Below are positions 7,444 through 15,046 of a stretch of 21,328 nt of DNA, piece by piece. The first letter of the stretch is position 1; each line of letters starts with the position of its first letter. Position numbers and translations under genes: made by a program. Under the pieces are notes generated by a model that was not told the DNA's origin, searched no databases, and saw only the letters and a program-made list of their open reading frames with translations. Origin of the DNA: a virus; IMG/VR virus record IMGVR_UViG_3300035666_000188, positions 1 to 21,328 of that record, one strand, 5' to 3'.

Positions 7444-8240
7444 TGGCGCTGTTCGGCAACGGCAACAATTACGGGAACCCCTGCATACGGGTGTTTGGCG
7501 CCGGGGTCGTGGCGCTTACGACATATCCGTCAGCGCTGGTGTCGAATTTCGATCAGGGCGGGTTCAGGCGAAACAGCTATTGGGGTACCGGCATCAACTC
7601 AAACTACGCCTCGATCCCTTCCGGCAAGTACAATTCCTATGCCTGGATGATGCCGGCCAAGGCCGGGGCAATTGCCAGCCACCGGACAATCATCGGGGAA
7701 GGCGACCTCGATGCGGCAATCACAGGCGGCAGGAATGGCGCCGCCACCTTAGCGGGATCTGGATCGCTGACGGCAATCGGGCAGCTTGTCGTCTCACTGG
7801 CCGCCACCCTGGCGGGCTCGGGCGACATCACCGCAGCGGATCTGCGCGCCTTCCTGAATGCGTCGGCAACCCTGTCCGGTTCTGGCTCCGTATCCGCCTT
7901 GCTTTCAGCTGAAGCAGAATTGGCGGCAAATCTTTCCGGCTCCGGCGACATAGATGCGGTCATAAAAGCTCTTGGCACAATGTCGTCGACCATCACATCA
8001 TCCGGCGATCTTCTAACGACTTCGAACGTTGGCAATGCAGTTCTCGATGCGCTCAACGGAGTGGAAGATGATTGGACATTGCGCCAAGCTTTGCGCATTA
8101 TTCTGGCGGCTCTTGGCGGTAAGGTTTCGATCTCTGGCAACACAGTCACGATACGAGACATTAACGACACATCAGACCGCATCGTCGCAACAACCACCAC
8201 AGATGGGCAACGCACGGCGGTAACATTGGACGCTGACTGA
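7443..8240 (+). CDS. repeat-containing virion surface or fibre protein
   Basis: The 265-residue product has three parts. Residues 1-80 are glycine/asparagine/tyrosine-rich. Residues about 83-190 contain six spaced copies, roughly every 20 residues, of a motif like ATLSGSGSVSA (for example near 101, 121, 142 and 162, with degenerate copies near 83 and 182). Residues about 197-265 resemble a C-terminal domain seen at the ends of several phage structural proteins (TLRQALRIILAALGGK, then VTIRDINDTSDRIVAT, RTAVTLD). I chose the ATG at 7443, which overlaps the preceding stop, not the upstream in-frame start. Base composition falls from GC-rich to AT-richer within the gene, around 7900-8050. A fibre or decoration role is inferred. 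Confidence 0.55.
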   Translation: MALFGNGNNYGNPCIRVFGAGVVALTTYPSALVSNFDQGGFRRNSYWGTGINSNYASIPSGKYNSYAWMMPAKAGAIASHRTIIGEGDLDAAITGGRNGAATLAGSGSLTAIGQLVVSLAATLAGSGDITAADLRAFLNASATLSGSGSVSALLSAEAELAANLSGSGDIDAVIKALGTMSSTITSSGDLLTTSNVGNAVLDALNGVEDDWTLRQALRIILAALGGKVSISGNTVTIRDINDTSDRIVATTTTDGQRTAVTLDAD

Positions 8241-8785
8241 TGGCTGATTTCTGGGCAGATAAATACTGGAACGGAAAATACTTTAACGTTCGGTATTTCG
8301 GCACAGGCGAAGAGCTGCCAGAAGGCTCAATCTCTGCAACTCTTTCCGGCTCCGGCTCGGTATCAGCAGACCTTTCTGCAGTTCAAGCAGCTGCCGACAT
8401 CTCTGCAACTCTTTCCGGCTCCGGCTCGGTATCAGCAGACCTTTCTATCGTTGCAATACCAGCAGACATCTCTGCAACGCTCTCTGGCTCTGGAGACATC
8501 ACAGCAAATCTAGAGATTTACGTCGAGCCAGAGATAAAGCCTGGTGGCTGGATAAGGCGCAGAGGCGCAAGAAATTGGGAAACGCCAGTTCCTCTAAGAA
8601 CTGAGGCAATACCAGCATACATCAACGCCACAATCTCTGGCTCTGGCTCTTTAGAAGCATCAGCATCTGCCATTGCACCAATGAGTGCAAAGATATCTGG
8701 CGCAGGTTCTGTCAGCTCTGAAATCGAATCTGTAGACAGAAAACAAATCGCAGAAGACAATGCTTTCTGGCTCCTTGCAGCCTAG
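8240..8785 (+). CDS. second SGSGS-repeat virion protein
   Basis: The 181-residue product opens with an aromatic segment (DFWADKYWNGKYFNVRYFG). Three copies of ISATLSGSGSVSADL follow, spaced exactly 23 residues apart, then a basic insert (GGWIRRRGARNWE), then two further degenerate copies (INATISGSGSLEA and AKISGAGSVSSE). It shares the repeat motif with the upstream protein, so the two genes are linked by motif exchange or duplication. The start overlaps the previous stop (TGATG). Similar repeats occur in phage appendage proteins. No enzymatic motif is visible. I infer an exposed fibrous or trimeric structure, without direct evidence. Confidence 0.55.
   Translation: MADFWADKYWNGKYFNVRYFGTGEELPEGSISATLSGSGSVSADLSAVQAAADISATLSGSGSVSADLSIVAIPADISATLSGSGDITANLEIYVEPEIKPGGWIRRRGARNWETPVPLRTEAIPAYINATISGSGSLEASASAIAPMSAKISGAGSVSSEIESVDRKQIAEDNAFWLLAA
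8330..8515 (+). repeat. direct repeats with 69-base period inside a coding gene
   Basis: A 48-base unit at 8330-8377 is repeated without a mismatch at 8399-8446. A diverged third copy begins at 8468, giving a period of exactly 69 bases (23 codons). The unit encodes ISATLSGSGSVSADLS. Identical DNA in the first two copies implies recent duplication or gene conversion. About 16 bases of the unit (TCTTTCCGGCTCCGGC) also occur in the upstream gene near 7935-7950. Confidence 0.9.
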
Positions 8786-8809
8786 CATTAAACCTGAAAG
8801 GAATTCAGC

Positions 8810-9217
8810 ATGGCAGATATCACAATCACAGCAGCGAACGTCGTAGCTGTTGCCGGAGCATCGCTTGTAAGCGCATATGCTCTCGCAACAATCACAGCCG
8901 GTCAGGTGGTTTATCGCGACGCGACGACAGGAAATTTCGGCTTGGCCGATAACAACGGCGCAACCGCAACCCGTGTGCCAGTCGGCATTGCACTTCACGG
9001 TGCTTCTGCTAATCAACCACTCACTATCTTGACTGCCGGATCAATTACCATAGGCGGCACGTTAACGGCTGGCATCGCTTATTACCTTTCGGACACACCT
9101 GGCGGCATCTGCCCAGTTGCAGACATTACCAGCGGTGAAACATCGACTGTTCTCGGCATCGCAACATCGACTTCTGTCCTGAAAGTCGACATCAACCCGT
9201 CTGGCGTGACGATCTAA
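8810..9217 (+). CDS. capsid decoration-like protein
   Basis: The 135-residue product resembles a family of small beta-rich proteins encoded near capsid genes. Landmarks are an N-terminal MADITITAANVV, TITAGQVVYRD, ADNNGATATRVPVGIAL, QPLTILTAGSITIGGTLTAG, YYLSDTPGGICPVAD and a C-terminal LGIATSTSVLKVDI. Such proteins often carry a capsid decoration or head-fibre label, though experimental proof is sparse. AAAGGA at 8796-8801 is a good ribosome binding site. It directly precedes the prohead protease and major capsid genes, which supports a head-surface role. Confidence 0.6.
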   Translation: MADITITAANVVAVAGASLVSAYALATITAGQVVYRDATTGNFGLADNNGATATRVPVGIALHGASANQPLTILTAGSITIGGTLTAGIAYYLSDTPGGICPVADITSGETSTVLGIATSTSVLKVDINPSGVTI

Positions 9218-9250
9218 CCCTGACATGCCCTCGAAGACGAAGGAAACAAA

Positions 9251-9928
9251 ATGCAAAACATAGACTTTTCTTTTGAGTGCAAGAGTCTGAATGACTCCGG
9301 CGTTTTCGAGGGCTATGCTTCTGTTTTCAACGAGAAAGACCTTGGCAGCGATATTGTTGTCAAGGGAGCGTTCGCACAGTCGATCAAGACTCGTGGCGCC
9401 AAGGGCATAAAGATGTTCGGCGATCATGACCCGCGCAACCGCGTCGGCGTTTGGACCTCGATCGAAGAAGACGAAAAAGGCCTGCTGGTAAAAGGCAGGC
9501 TACTGATGGCAAAAAGCATCGCAAAGGACATCTACATAGACCTGAAGGAAGGTGCCCTTGATGGCCTTTCCATCGGCGGGATGACAAAGAAAGACAAGTA
9601 CGACGGTCGGCGCAAAGCGCGCATGATCGAGGAGTTCGACCTTTTCGAGATCAGCCTCGTGTCGATCCCGATGAATCAGAGCTCAAGAGTAGTTTCTGTC
9701 AAGTCCTCAATGACTGATATGTCGACAGAGGATTGGCGAGAAATTGAAGCCACACTAAGGACCAAAGGTTTGTCCCGGTCCGACGCTGTGAGAGCGGTGT
9801 CTGGCTTCAAGGAATGGTCGCGCCGAGAAGGTGCGACAAATACGGCCAACCTTCTTCGTGATGAAGATGGGACCGAAATCGCGGCGCTGATCCGCCGCAA
9901 CATCGAAACCATCAATCTGAAAGGTTGA
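9251..9928 (+). CDS. prohead protease, HK97 family
   Basis: The 225-residue product is the maturation protease that removes the scaffold-like N-terminus of the capsid protein and then degrades itself. Expected motifs are FEGYASVFNEKD near residues 19-30, GDHDP with likely catalytic H59, DGLSIGG with likely nucleophile S107, and the closing LFEISLVSIPMN strand. After about residue 155 comes a helical, charged tail that is probably removed during maturation. GAAGGA lies before the ATG. It is immediately followed by the capsid gene, the usual order, but it is separated from the portal by a 4.3-kb accessory block, which is not usual. Confidence 0.92.
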   Translation: MQNIDFSFECKSLNDSGVFEGYASVFNEKDLGSDIVVKGAFAQSIKTRGAKGIKMFGDHDPRNRVGVWTSIEEDEKGLLVKGRLLMAKSIAKDIYIDLKEGALDGLSIGGMTKKDKYDGRRKARMIEEFDLFEISLVSIPMNQSSRVVSVKSSMTDMSTEDWREIEATLRTKGLSRSDAVRAVSGFKEWSRREGATNTANLLRDEDGTEIAALIRRNIETINLKG

Positions 9929-9932
9929 AACC

Positions 9933-11276
9933 ATGGAACCGAATGAGATCAAGTCTCTCATCGAAGATCAGGGCAAGGCTTTCGAAGCCTTCAAAACCGT
10001 CCTCGATGGAGAGCTGAAGAGCAAACTCGCGAAAGACGATCCGATCGTCAACGAAAAGCTGACCCGCATCGAGAAGGCTCTCGACACGGCAGTCGAAACC
10101 AAGGCAGCTCTCGAAGCTGCAATCAACGCAGAGCGCAAGCAGCGTGAAGAGCTGGAAGCACGTCTCAACCGCGAAGGCATCAAGTCCTCGTCGGAAGAAG
10201 GTGCCAAGGCTGAGCTTGAGCTGAAGGACTTCAACAAGTTCCTGAAGACCAATGCCGCTGAACGCAAGCAGCCTTTCGTTGAAGTCGACGCAAAAGGCTA
10301 TGCAGAATACAAGCAGGCCTTCGAGTCGTTCATGCGCAAGTCTGAGCGCATGCTCACACCCGAAGAAGTCAAGACCCTTTCGGTCGGCTCCGATCCGGAT
10401 GGCGGCTACTTCGTCACGCCAGACCTTTCCGGCCGCATCGCAACCAGAGTCTACGAAACTTCGCCGATGCGTCAGTATGCCTCTGTTCAGGCAATCTCGA
10501 CTGACGCTCTTGAAGGCATCGAAGATCTGAACGAAGCCGGTGCTGGCTATGCCGGTGAGCAGGTTCAGGGAACTGACCAGACAACTCCGCAGGTCGGCAA
10601 GTGGCGCATTTCGGTCTACTGGATCGACACTGAGCCAAAGGCAACCCAGCAGCTCCTGGACGACTCCGCAGTCAACATCGAAGCATGGCTCGCCGGCAAA
10701 GTCGCCGACAAGTTCGCACGCTTCGAAAATCAGGAGTTCGTAACCGGCACCACCTCGCGAATTCGTGGTCTGATTGATTACCCGACGCTTGCTGACGCTG
10801 GCGCTGGCGTGACTTGGGGATCGATCGGTCGCGTTGACTCCGGCTTGAACGGTGACTTCATGGCCGATGCCAACAAGCCAGTCGATCGTCTGCACGATCT
10901 CGTCGGAACAGTCAAGCAGGCATACCTTGCCGGCTCGGCCTTCTTCACGCGTCGTTCGGTCGTGACCAAGATGCGCAAGTTCAAGGACACCACAAACCAG
11001 TACCTGTGGCAGCCTTCGCTTGTTGCTGGCGCACCGGAGACCTTCATGGGCTACCCGATCGTACGCATGGAAGACATGCCGACCCTTGCTACCAACTCGC
11101 TCTCGTTGGCGTTCGGTAACTTGGGAGCTGCCTACCAGATCGTCGATCGTCAGGGCATCCGCGTTCTCCGCGATCAGTTCACTTCCAAGCCGTTCGTGAA
11201 GTTCTACACGACCAAGCGAGTCGGCGGCGGAATGGTGAATTACGAAGCCATCAAGTTCATGCGCTTCACCACATAA
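9933..11276 (+). CDS. major capsid protein, HK97 fold
   Basis: The 447-residue product has an N-terminal coiled-coil region (residues about 1-105, rich in E, K, A and L), matching the delta domain that acts as an internal scaffold and is cleaved by the protease. The capsid fold follows, with LSVGSDPDGGYFVTPDLSGRI, SPMRQYASVQ, AGYAGEQ, WRISVYWI, the long middle helix around EAWLAGKVADKFARFENQEF, GYPIVRMEDMP, and the closing IVDRQGIRVLRDQFTSKPFVKFYTTKR arrangement. AAGG precedes the ATG. The gene uses the best-ordered codons in the window, as expected for an abundant protein. A very long minus-strand ORF over it is a codon-pattern shadow. Confidence 0.94.
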   Translation: MEPNEIKSLIEDQGKAFEAFKTVLDGELKSKLAKDDPIVNEKLTRIEKALDTAVETKAALEAAINAERKQREELEARLNREGIKSSSEEGAKAELELKDFNKFLKTNAAERKQPFVEVDAKGYAEYKQAFESFMRKSERMLTPEEVKTLSVGSDPDGGYFVTPDLSGRIATRVYETSPMRQYASVQAISTDALEGIEDLNEAGAGYAGEQVQGTDQTTPQVGKWRISVYWIDTEPKATQQLLDDSAVNIEAWLAGKVADKFARFENQEFVTGTTSRIRGLIDYPTLADAGAGVTWGSIGRVDSGLNGDFMADANKPVDRLHDLVGTVKQAYLAGSAFFTRRSVVTKMRKFKDTTNQYLWQPSLVAGAPETFMGYPIVRMEDMPTLATNSLSLAFGNLGAAYQIVDRQGIRVLRDQFTSKPFVKFYTTKRVGGGMVNYEAIKFMRFTT

Positions 11277-11290
11277 CACCTGAACAAAAC

Positions 11291-11316
11291 TGGTCGGGCG
11301 ATCATCCGCCCGACCA
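11291..11316 (+). other. 10-bp perfect hairpin after the capsid gene, no T tract
   Basis: TGGTCGGGCG pairs perfectly with CGCCCGACCA around the six-base loop ATCATC. The hairpin begins 14 bases after the capsid stop. No T run follows, so it is not a classical intrinsic terminator. It may shield the abundant capsid transcript from 3'-to-5' decay or lower expression of downstream genes. GAAGGG at about 11335-11340 starts the next gene. Confidence 0.6.
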
Positions 11317-11347
11317 CCCCACTCAATTCCATCGAAGGGAAAAAGAA

Positions 11348-11779
11348 ATGCGCGACATTCACAATTCACTCCGTGTCATCACGGCCATCGCTCCACAGGC
11401 GATCGGCACGACTGGCATTGCTGGTGGAAAACTCACTGCAGCTCTTGACACCAAGGGCTATGACTCTGCAGAATTCGTCATCAATCATGGCGTTGTCGGT
11501 GCGACCGGCGACACCACGACCGCAATCGTTTACGAATGCGACACTTCTGGCGGAACTTTCACGTCAGTTTCGAACGACGATCTGCTCGGCACTGAAGCAG
11601 CTGCCGGTCTCCCGGCTGGCACTCGAGTTTCTGGCACAAACCAGAATTTCTCGACCAAGATCGGTTATCGCGGTAACAAGCGATTCCTGAAGCTGCGCCT
11701 GTATGGCCTCGGCCATGCAACTGGCCTGATCTCTGCCGCACTGGTCCTTTCCAAGGCCAGCCGCGAACCAGTAGCATAA
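11348..11779 (+). CDS. capsid-associated accessory protein (probable second decoration protein)
   Basis: The 143-residue product is beta-rich and soluble, with no signal peptide. Pattern elements include an N-terminal IAPQAIGTTGI, TKGYDSAEFVINHGVVG, TTAIVYECDTSGGTFTSV, an alanine/glycine turn region, and KIGYRGNKRFLKLRLYGLG leading to a final strand pair. Proteins with this layout occur directly downstream of major capsid genes in other tailed phages and are usually labelled hypothetical. The position after the capsid gene and strong ribosome binding site suggest a protein made in quantity, so I infer capsid binding or stabilisation. Confidence 0.55.
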   Translation: MRDIHNSLRVITAIAPQAIGTTGIAGGKLTAALDTKGYDSAEFVINHGVVGATGDTTTAIVYECDTSGGTFTSVSNDDLLGTEAAAGLPAGTRVSGTNQNFSTKIGYRGNKRFLKLRLYGLGHATGLISAALVLSKASREPVA

Positions 11780-11795
11780 CGATAAGTCCTCTCAC

Positions 11796-13148
11796 GTGAT
11801 CAACAACGGCGAGAGGCAGGTCGCGACGGATATTTCGGGCATTCGTCGCGACCACATTGCCCGATATGAGTTTGCCCGAACACTCATCAAGAAACCTTCA
11901 CGCGTCCTAGATGTCGCGTGCGGCGTAGGCTACGGCAGCTGGCTGCTTGCGCAAGATGGCCACAATGTGATTGGCGCTGATATTTCGCCCGAAGCGATCG
12001 ATTTCGCCAATAAGCATTGGTCTTGCAAAGGCACAAATTTTGTCGTTGCGGATCTAACGGTCGACGCATTTAAAGGCGCAGATGCCGCAGTTTGCTTCGA
12101 AACGATCGAGCATCTCGAGAATCCTGCTCCTTTTTTGCGCGGTCTTCGCAATGCAGCTGATCTGCTTATCGCTTCAGTGCCTAATGAGACGGTTTTTCCG
12201 TACAAGAACTACAAGTTCCACCACCAGCATTACACCAAAGGCCAGTTCACCGACCTCTTGCTCCGTTCTGGCTGGCAACCGGTGGCATACTACGGCCAAG
12301 AAGGGCCAGAATCCGAAGTTGAACCCGAGATCGAAGGAAGGACGCTGATTGTGGTCGCCCGAAAGAGCACAGCAAGCCCCAAGAAAATCACTGAAGACAG
12401 CCCTGGACCAAATACGGTCGATCCTGTCACACCTCCAAAGCATGTAGTCATCATCGGACTGGGCCCATCAGCTTCCTCGTACATGGATATGATAAAATCT
12501 CTTGGAAATCGCAAGAGATTTGCCGATGAGGTCTGGGCAATCAACGCCATGGCTGATATCATCCAGCACGACTGCGTCTTCCACATGGACGATTTGAAGG
12601 TCCAGGAAGAGCGAGCAGCACTTAACCCGGACGGAAACATAGCTTCCATGCTGGAATGGCTCCGTAACCATCCTGGACCGATTTACACATCTGTAAAACG
12701 CGATGGATATCCTGGCCTTGTTGAGTTCCCGCTGGCTGAAGTTCTTTCTAACGGCGGAATGCCATACTTTAACTCAACAGCAGCCTACGCGATAGCATAT
12801 GCAGTCCACATTGGGGTGAAAGAAATAAGCCTCTATGGCATCGATTACACCATGCCAAATGCACACACAGCAGAGCAGGGTCGTGCATGCTGCGAGTTTT
12901 GGCTTGGCATCGCGATGGCTCGTGGCATCTTAGTTAACGTTCCAGCTGAAACTTCATTGATGGATGGCTGCGAGCCGGACGACCGTAGGTTCTACGGCTA
13001 CGATCACTTTCACATTCAGATGATCGATCGAGAAGAAGGTGGCTGCGACATTCGGCTTGATCCGAAGGAAAAGCCGCCAACAGCTGAAGAAATCGAAAAG
13101 CGTTACGATCACAAACGGCACCCAAATCCGTTGATGAGGAATAAATGA
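11796..13148 (+). CDS. two-domain enzyme: SAM methyltransferase plus MptE/DUF115-like Rossmann domain
   Basis: The 450-residue product joins two enzyme-like domains. Residues about 1-190 look like a class I SAM-dependent methyltransferase: GERQ near the start, ARYEFA, motif I VLDVACGVGYGS at 37-48, acidic D62, then FETIEHLENP at 101-110. A proline-rich linker (about 198-214) leads to a second Rossmann-like domain with VVIIGLGPSASSY at 217-229, VWAIN, FHMDD, YFNSTAAYAIAYA and ISLYGIDY at 344-351. The second half resembles MptE/DUF115-type proteins found in some phage head clusters. The substrate is unknown; glycan, protein or nucleotide modification are all possible. It starts with GTG and a weak ribosome binding site, and overlaps the connector gene (ATGA). 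Confidence 0.7.
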   Translation: MINNGERQVATDISGIRRDHIARYEFARTLIKKPSRVLDVACGVGYGSWLLAQDGHNVIGADISPEAIDFANKHWSCKGTNFVVADLTVDAFKGADAAVCFETIEHLENPAPFLRGLRNAADLLIASVPNETVFPYKNYKFHHQHYTKGQFTDLLLRSGWQPVAYYGQEGPESEVEPEIEGRTLIVVARKSTASPKKITEDSPGPNTVDPVTPPKHVVIIGLGPSASSYMDMIKSLGNRKRFADEVWAINAMADIIQHDCVFHMDDLKVQEERAALNPDGNIASMLEWLRNHPGPIYTSVKRDGYPGLVEFPLAEVLSNGGMPYFNSTAAYAIAYAVHIGVKEISLYGIDYTMPNAHTAEQGRACCEFWLGIAMARGILVNVPAETSLMDGCEPDDRRFYGYDHFHIQMIDREEGGCDIRLDPKEKPPTAEEIEKRYDHKRHPNPLMRNK

Positions 13149-13729
13149 TCAATCTCAGGCCAGCAATCGTAACACCGCCAGCAGAGCTGCCTGTCACCTT
13201 GGCAGAGGCTAAGGCTTGGCTCTGGGTCGATCATTCTGATCATGACACGCTGATCACAGCAATGCTCAATGCTGCGATCTCTTACATCGATGGATACAGC
13301 GGCGTTCTTGGTCGCTGTATCATCAATCAGACATGGCGTCAGGATTATGAAAGCTGGAGCGACACTCTCACACTTCCATTCCCAGGAGTGGCGACAGTCA
13401 CACATGTCAAGTATTATGATCAAGCAAGCAATGAGCAGACTGTAACTGCGAGCAAGTATGAGTTGATCGAGGACGCACTCGGCTCGATGGTCAGGTTTAA
13501 CGACTCATTCGAAATCCCAAATCTTTACGACGATCGCACAGACAAAGTTAAAGTGACGTTCGTCGCAGGATTTGGCCTTGCAGCTGCAATTCCAGAGCCG
13601 ATCAAGTCTGCAATAAAGATGCATGTGGCGAGCATGTATGCAAATCGCGAAGTTTCTGGAGACTTGATGCATGAAGTCCCGAATGGCTATTGGGCCATGC
13701 TTAGTGCTTATCGGAGGGTGAACAAGTGA
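13145..13729 (+). CDS. head-tail connector protein, gp6-like
   Basis: The 194-residue product matches the connector family that sits under the portal ring and links it to the head closure protein. It begins with ITPP-type sequence (RPAIVTPPAELPVTLAEAKAW), followed by DHDTLITAMLNAAISYIDGYSG, a W-containing strand, a LPFPGVATVTHVKYYD strand with a long beta region, and the closing IPEPIKSAIKMHVASMYANRE helix. These are standard elements of phiE125 gp8/HK97 gp6-type connectors. It overlaps its upstream neighbour by four bases and the next small gene by four bases. Confidence 0.85.
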   Translation: MINLRPAIVTPPAELPVTLAEAKAWLWVDHSDHDTLITAMLNAAISYIDGYSGVLGRCIINQTWRQDYESWSDTLTLPFPGVATVTHVKYYDQASNEQTVTASKYELIEDALGSMVRFNDSFEIPNLYDDRTDKVKVTFVAGFGLAAAIPEPIKSAIKMHVASMYANREVSGDLMHEVPNGYWAMLSAYRRVNK

Positions 13730-13905
13730 AGGCAATCGCCAAGTTCAAGATGGAGATCAATGCCCGAAAATATTCGTCCGGCGAGGCTCTCGACGAGAGA
13801 GACATTGAAGAAGCTGTTTTGCGCGGCTGGGCTATCAAGCAATATGATGTTCCAGAAATCAAGCCAGCTCAATATCCGAAAGCCAGAGCAAGGATGGCGA
13901 AATGA
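13726..13905 (+). CDS. small basic protein of unknown function in the connector module
   Basis: This 59-residue ORF starts with GTG overlapping the connector stop (GTGA) and ends overlapping the next ATG (ATGA). GGAGG at 13713-13717 supports the start. The product is basic and mostly helical: an N-terminal KAIAKFKMEINARKY segment, an acidic ALDERDIEEAVLRGWAIK helix, and a lysine/arginine-rich end. No known domain is recognised. Its close packing suggests a minor connector component or assembly factor. Confidence 0.6.
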   Translation: MKAIAKFKMEINARKYSSGEALDERDIEEAVLRGWAIKQYDVPEIKPAQYPKARARMAK

Positions 13906-14243
13906 CAAAAGCAGGCGACCTCAGGACAATCGCTTCATTTCAAGCTCGTGAGGAAATCACAGACGCTTATGGGATGAGCACAGTCATGTGGGGAACACCT
14001 GTCAAGATTCAGTGCCAGTTTGTCTCAGGCTCTGGTCGAGAGCTTCTTCGCAATGGTCGCCTTGAACCTTCTGTCACAGCCATGCTGCGAGTTCGTCAGC
14101 CTGCACTGCCATCAGTCGACGAGAGTTGGCGCGTGACAATCGACTCAGTTGTCTGGAATATTCGTTCCGTCATGCGCTTCGGCCAGCGCAAGGAATGGCT
14201 CGACATAATGATCGAGCGCGCAACGAGCGGGGTGGCTGTCTGA
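13902..14243 (+). CDS. head closure / head-tail adaptor protein
   Basis: The 113-residue product resembles the head-tail joining family (SPP1 gp16 / HK97 gp7-like) that closes the head after packaging. It begins with MTKAGDLRTIASFQAREEITDAYG, has a W at the start of a strand (MWGTPVKIQCQFV), then RVRQPALPSVDESWRVTIDSVVWNIRSVMRFGQRKEWLDIMIER. The short N-terminal GDLR, the WRV strand and the C-terminal WLDI strand are typical. It overlaps neighbours by four and one bases. Confidence 0.83.
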   Translation: MTKAGDLRTIASFQAREEITDAYGMSTVMWGTPVKIQCQFVSGSGRELLRNGRLEPSVTAMLRVRQPALPSVDESWRVTIDSVVWNIRSVMRFGQRKEWLDIMIERATSGVAV

Positions 14244-14653
14244 TGCGCTTCACCTTGACCAACAAAGACAAGTTCTTTCGCCGTCTCAACTCTACCGTTG
14301 ATGGCCTTGAAGTCGAGTTGAAAGACGCGCTCGCCAAATCTGGGCAAGAGATGGTCGAAAAGGCGAAGTCCCTCGCACCAGTCGATGAAGGTGAGCTGAG
14401 GAAGTCCATTGAATGGAAATTCACTCGCAACCGGACATTCTTCGGCCGCAAGCGTTCTCCAGCCATTGTCGTTCAAGCCGGATCGAACGATCAATCGAAC
14501 AAAGCATTTTACGCTCGCTGGGTCGAGTTTGGCAGCGACGTAAACACCAAGCAGCCTTTCTTCTTCCCGGCATATCGCTTGCTGCGGAAAAGGATTCGGT
14601 CAAGGATCTCGCGAGCAATGACAAAAGCTGCTAAGAAGGCAGGATTCGCATGA
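14243..14653 (+). CDS. HK97 gp10-like head-tail/tail completion protein
   Basis: The 136-residue product fits the HK97 gp10 family: an N-terminal helix (KFFRRLNSTVDGLEVELKDALAKSGQEMVEKAKSLAPVD is its span, residues about 10-48), then GELRKSI strand, a VVQAG strand, FYARWVEFGS near residues 89-98, and PFFFPAYR with a basic C-terminal helix. The family acts in joining tail to head. I chose ATG 14243, which overlaps the preceding stop, over an upstream in-frame start that would lie deep inside the adaptor gene. It overlaps the next gene by four bases. Confidence 0.85.
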   Translation: MRFTLTNKDKFFRRLNSTVDGLEVELKDALAKSGQEMVEKAKSLAPVDEGELRKSIEWKFTRNRTFFGRKRSPAIVVQAGSNDQSNKAFYARWVEFGSDVNTKQPFFFPAYRLLRKRIRSRISRAMTKAAKKAGFA

Positions 14654-15042
14654 GCGCGGAAGTCCAGAAAGCAGTTTACACTGCCATCACAAGTGCCAAC
14701 ATTTCCGGGGTAGTCTCTGTTCGCGACTCACCGATCGTCAACCCTTCTGAAACTGCCTACCCATTCATAGTGATATCAAACTCAAACATCATCCCAGAGG
14801 ATGCTGGTGGTGACACCGGGAAAAGCGAATTCATCGAAGTTCTAGTTTGGAGCAGATCTCCGGGCAAGAGGCAGGTGAAAGAAATTCAGCAATCGATTTA
14901 CACCGCACTTCACCAGCAATCGCTGACAGTGACGGGAAGATCTTCAGCTCATTGCTGGCTGGATGATGAACGGGTTATTGACATGCCTGATGGCTTAACA
15001 AAGCAGGGCATTCAGACCTTCCAGATAACTCACAGATCGTAA
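14650..15042 (+). CDS. tail terminator / tail completion protein, DUF3168-like
   Basis: The 130-residue product has the small alpha/beta layout of tail terminators that cap the tail tube: MSAEVQKAVYTAITSA helix, SVRDSPIVNPSETAYPFIVISNS strand pair, an EFIEVLVWSRSPGKRQVKEIQQSI strand-helix, and a C-terminal GIQTFQITHRS strand. The motif of a strand ending in W-S-R followed by a helix is typical of the DUF3168/gpU-like group. It sits between the gp10-like gene and the tail tube gene, the usual place. Confidence 0.8.
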   Translation: MSAEVQKAVYTAITSANISGVVSVRDSPIVNPSETAYPFIVISNSNIIPEDAGGDTGKSEFIEVLVWSRSPGKRQVKEIQQSIYTALHQQSLTVTGRSSAHCWLDDERVIDMPDGLTKQGIQTFQITHRS

Positions 15043-15046
15043 GGAG
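15041..15046 (+). promoter_or_regulatory. strong ribosome binding site of the tail tube gene
   Basis: AAGGAG lies six bases before ATG 15053. It is the best match to the Shine-Dalgarno consensus seen in the connector and tail region, fitting high production of the tail tube protein compared with its overlapped neighbours. Confidence 0.75.

Noticed and set aside
8330-8515. Regular direct repeats as a possible CRISPR array
   Set aside because: The repeats are in frame, encode a repeated peptide, the spacers also encode related sequence, and the third copy is diverged; there are no cas genes.
9912-11369. 485-codon open reading frame on the minus strand
   Set aside because: It lies exactly opposite the protease end and major capsid gene, has low-complexity cysteine/leucine/aspartate-rich composition, and is explained by strong codon bias of the capsid gene. 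No family pattern is visible.
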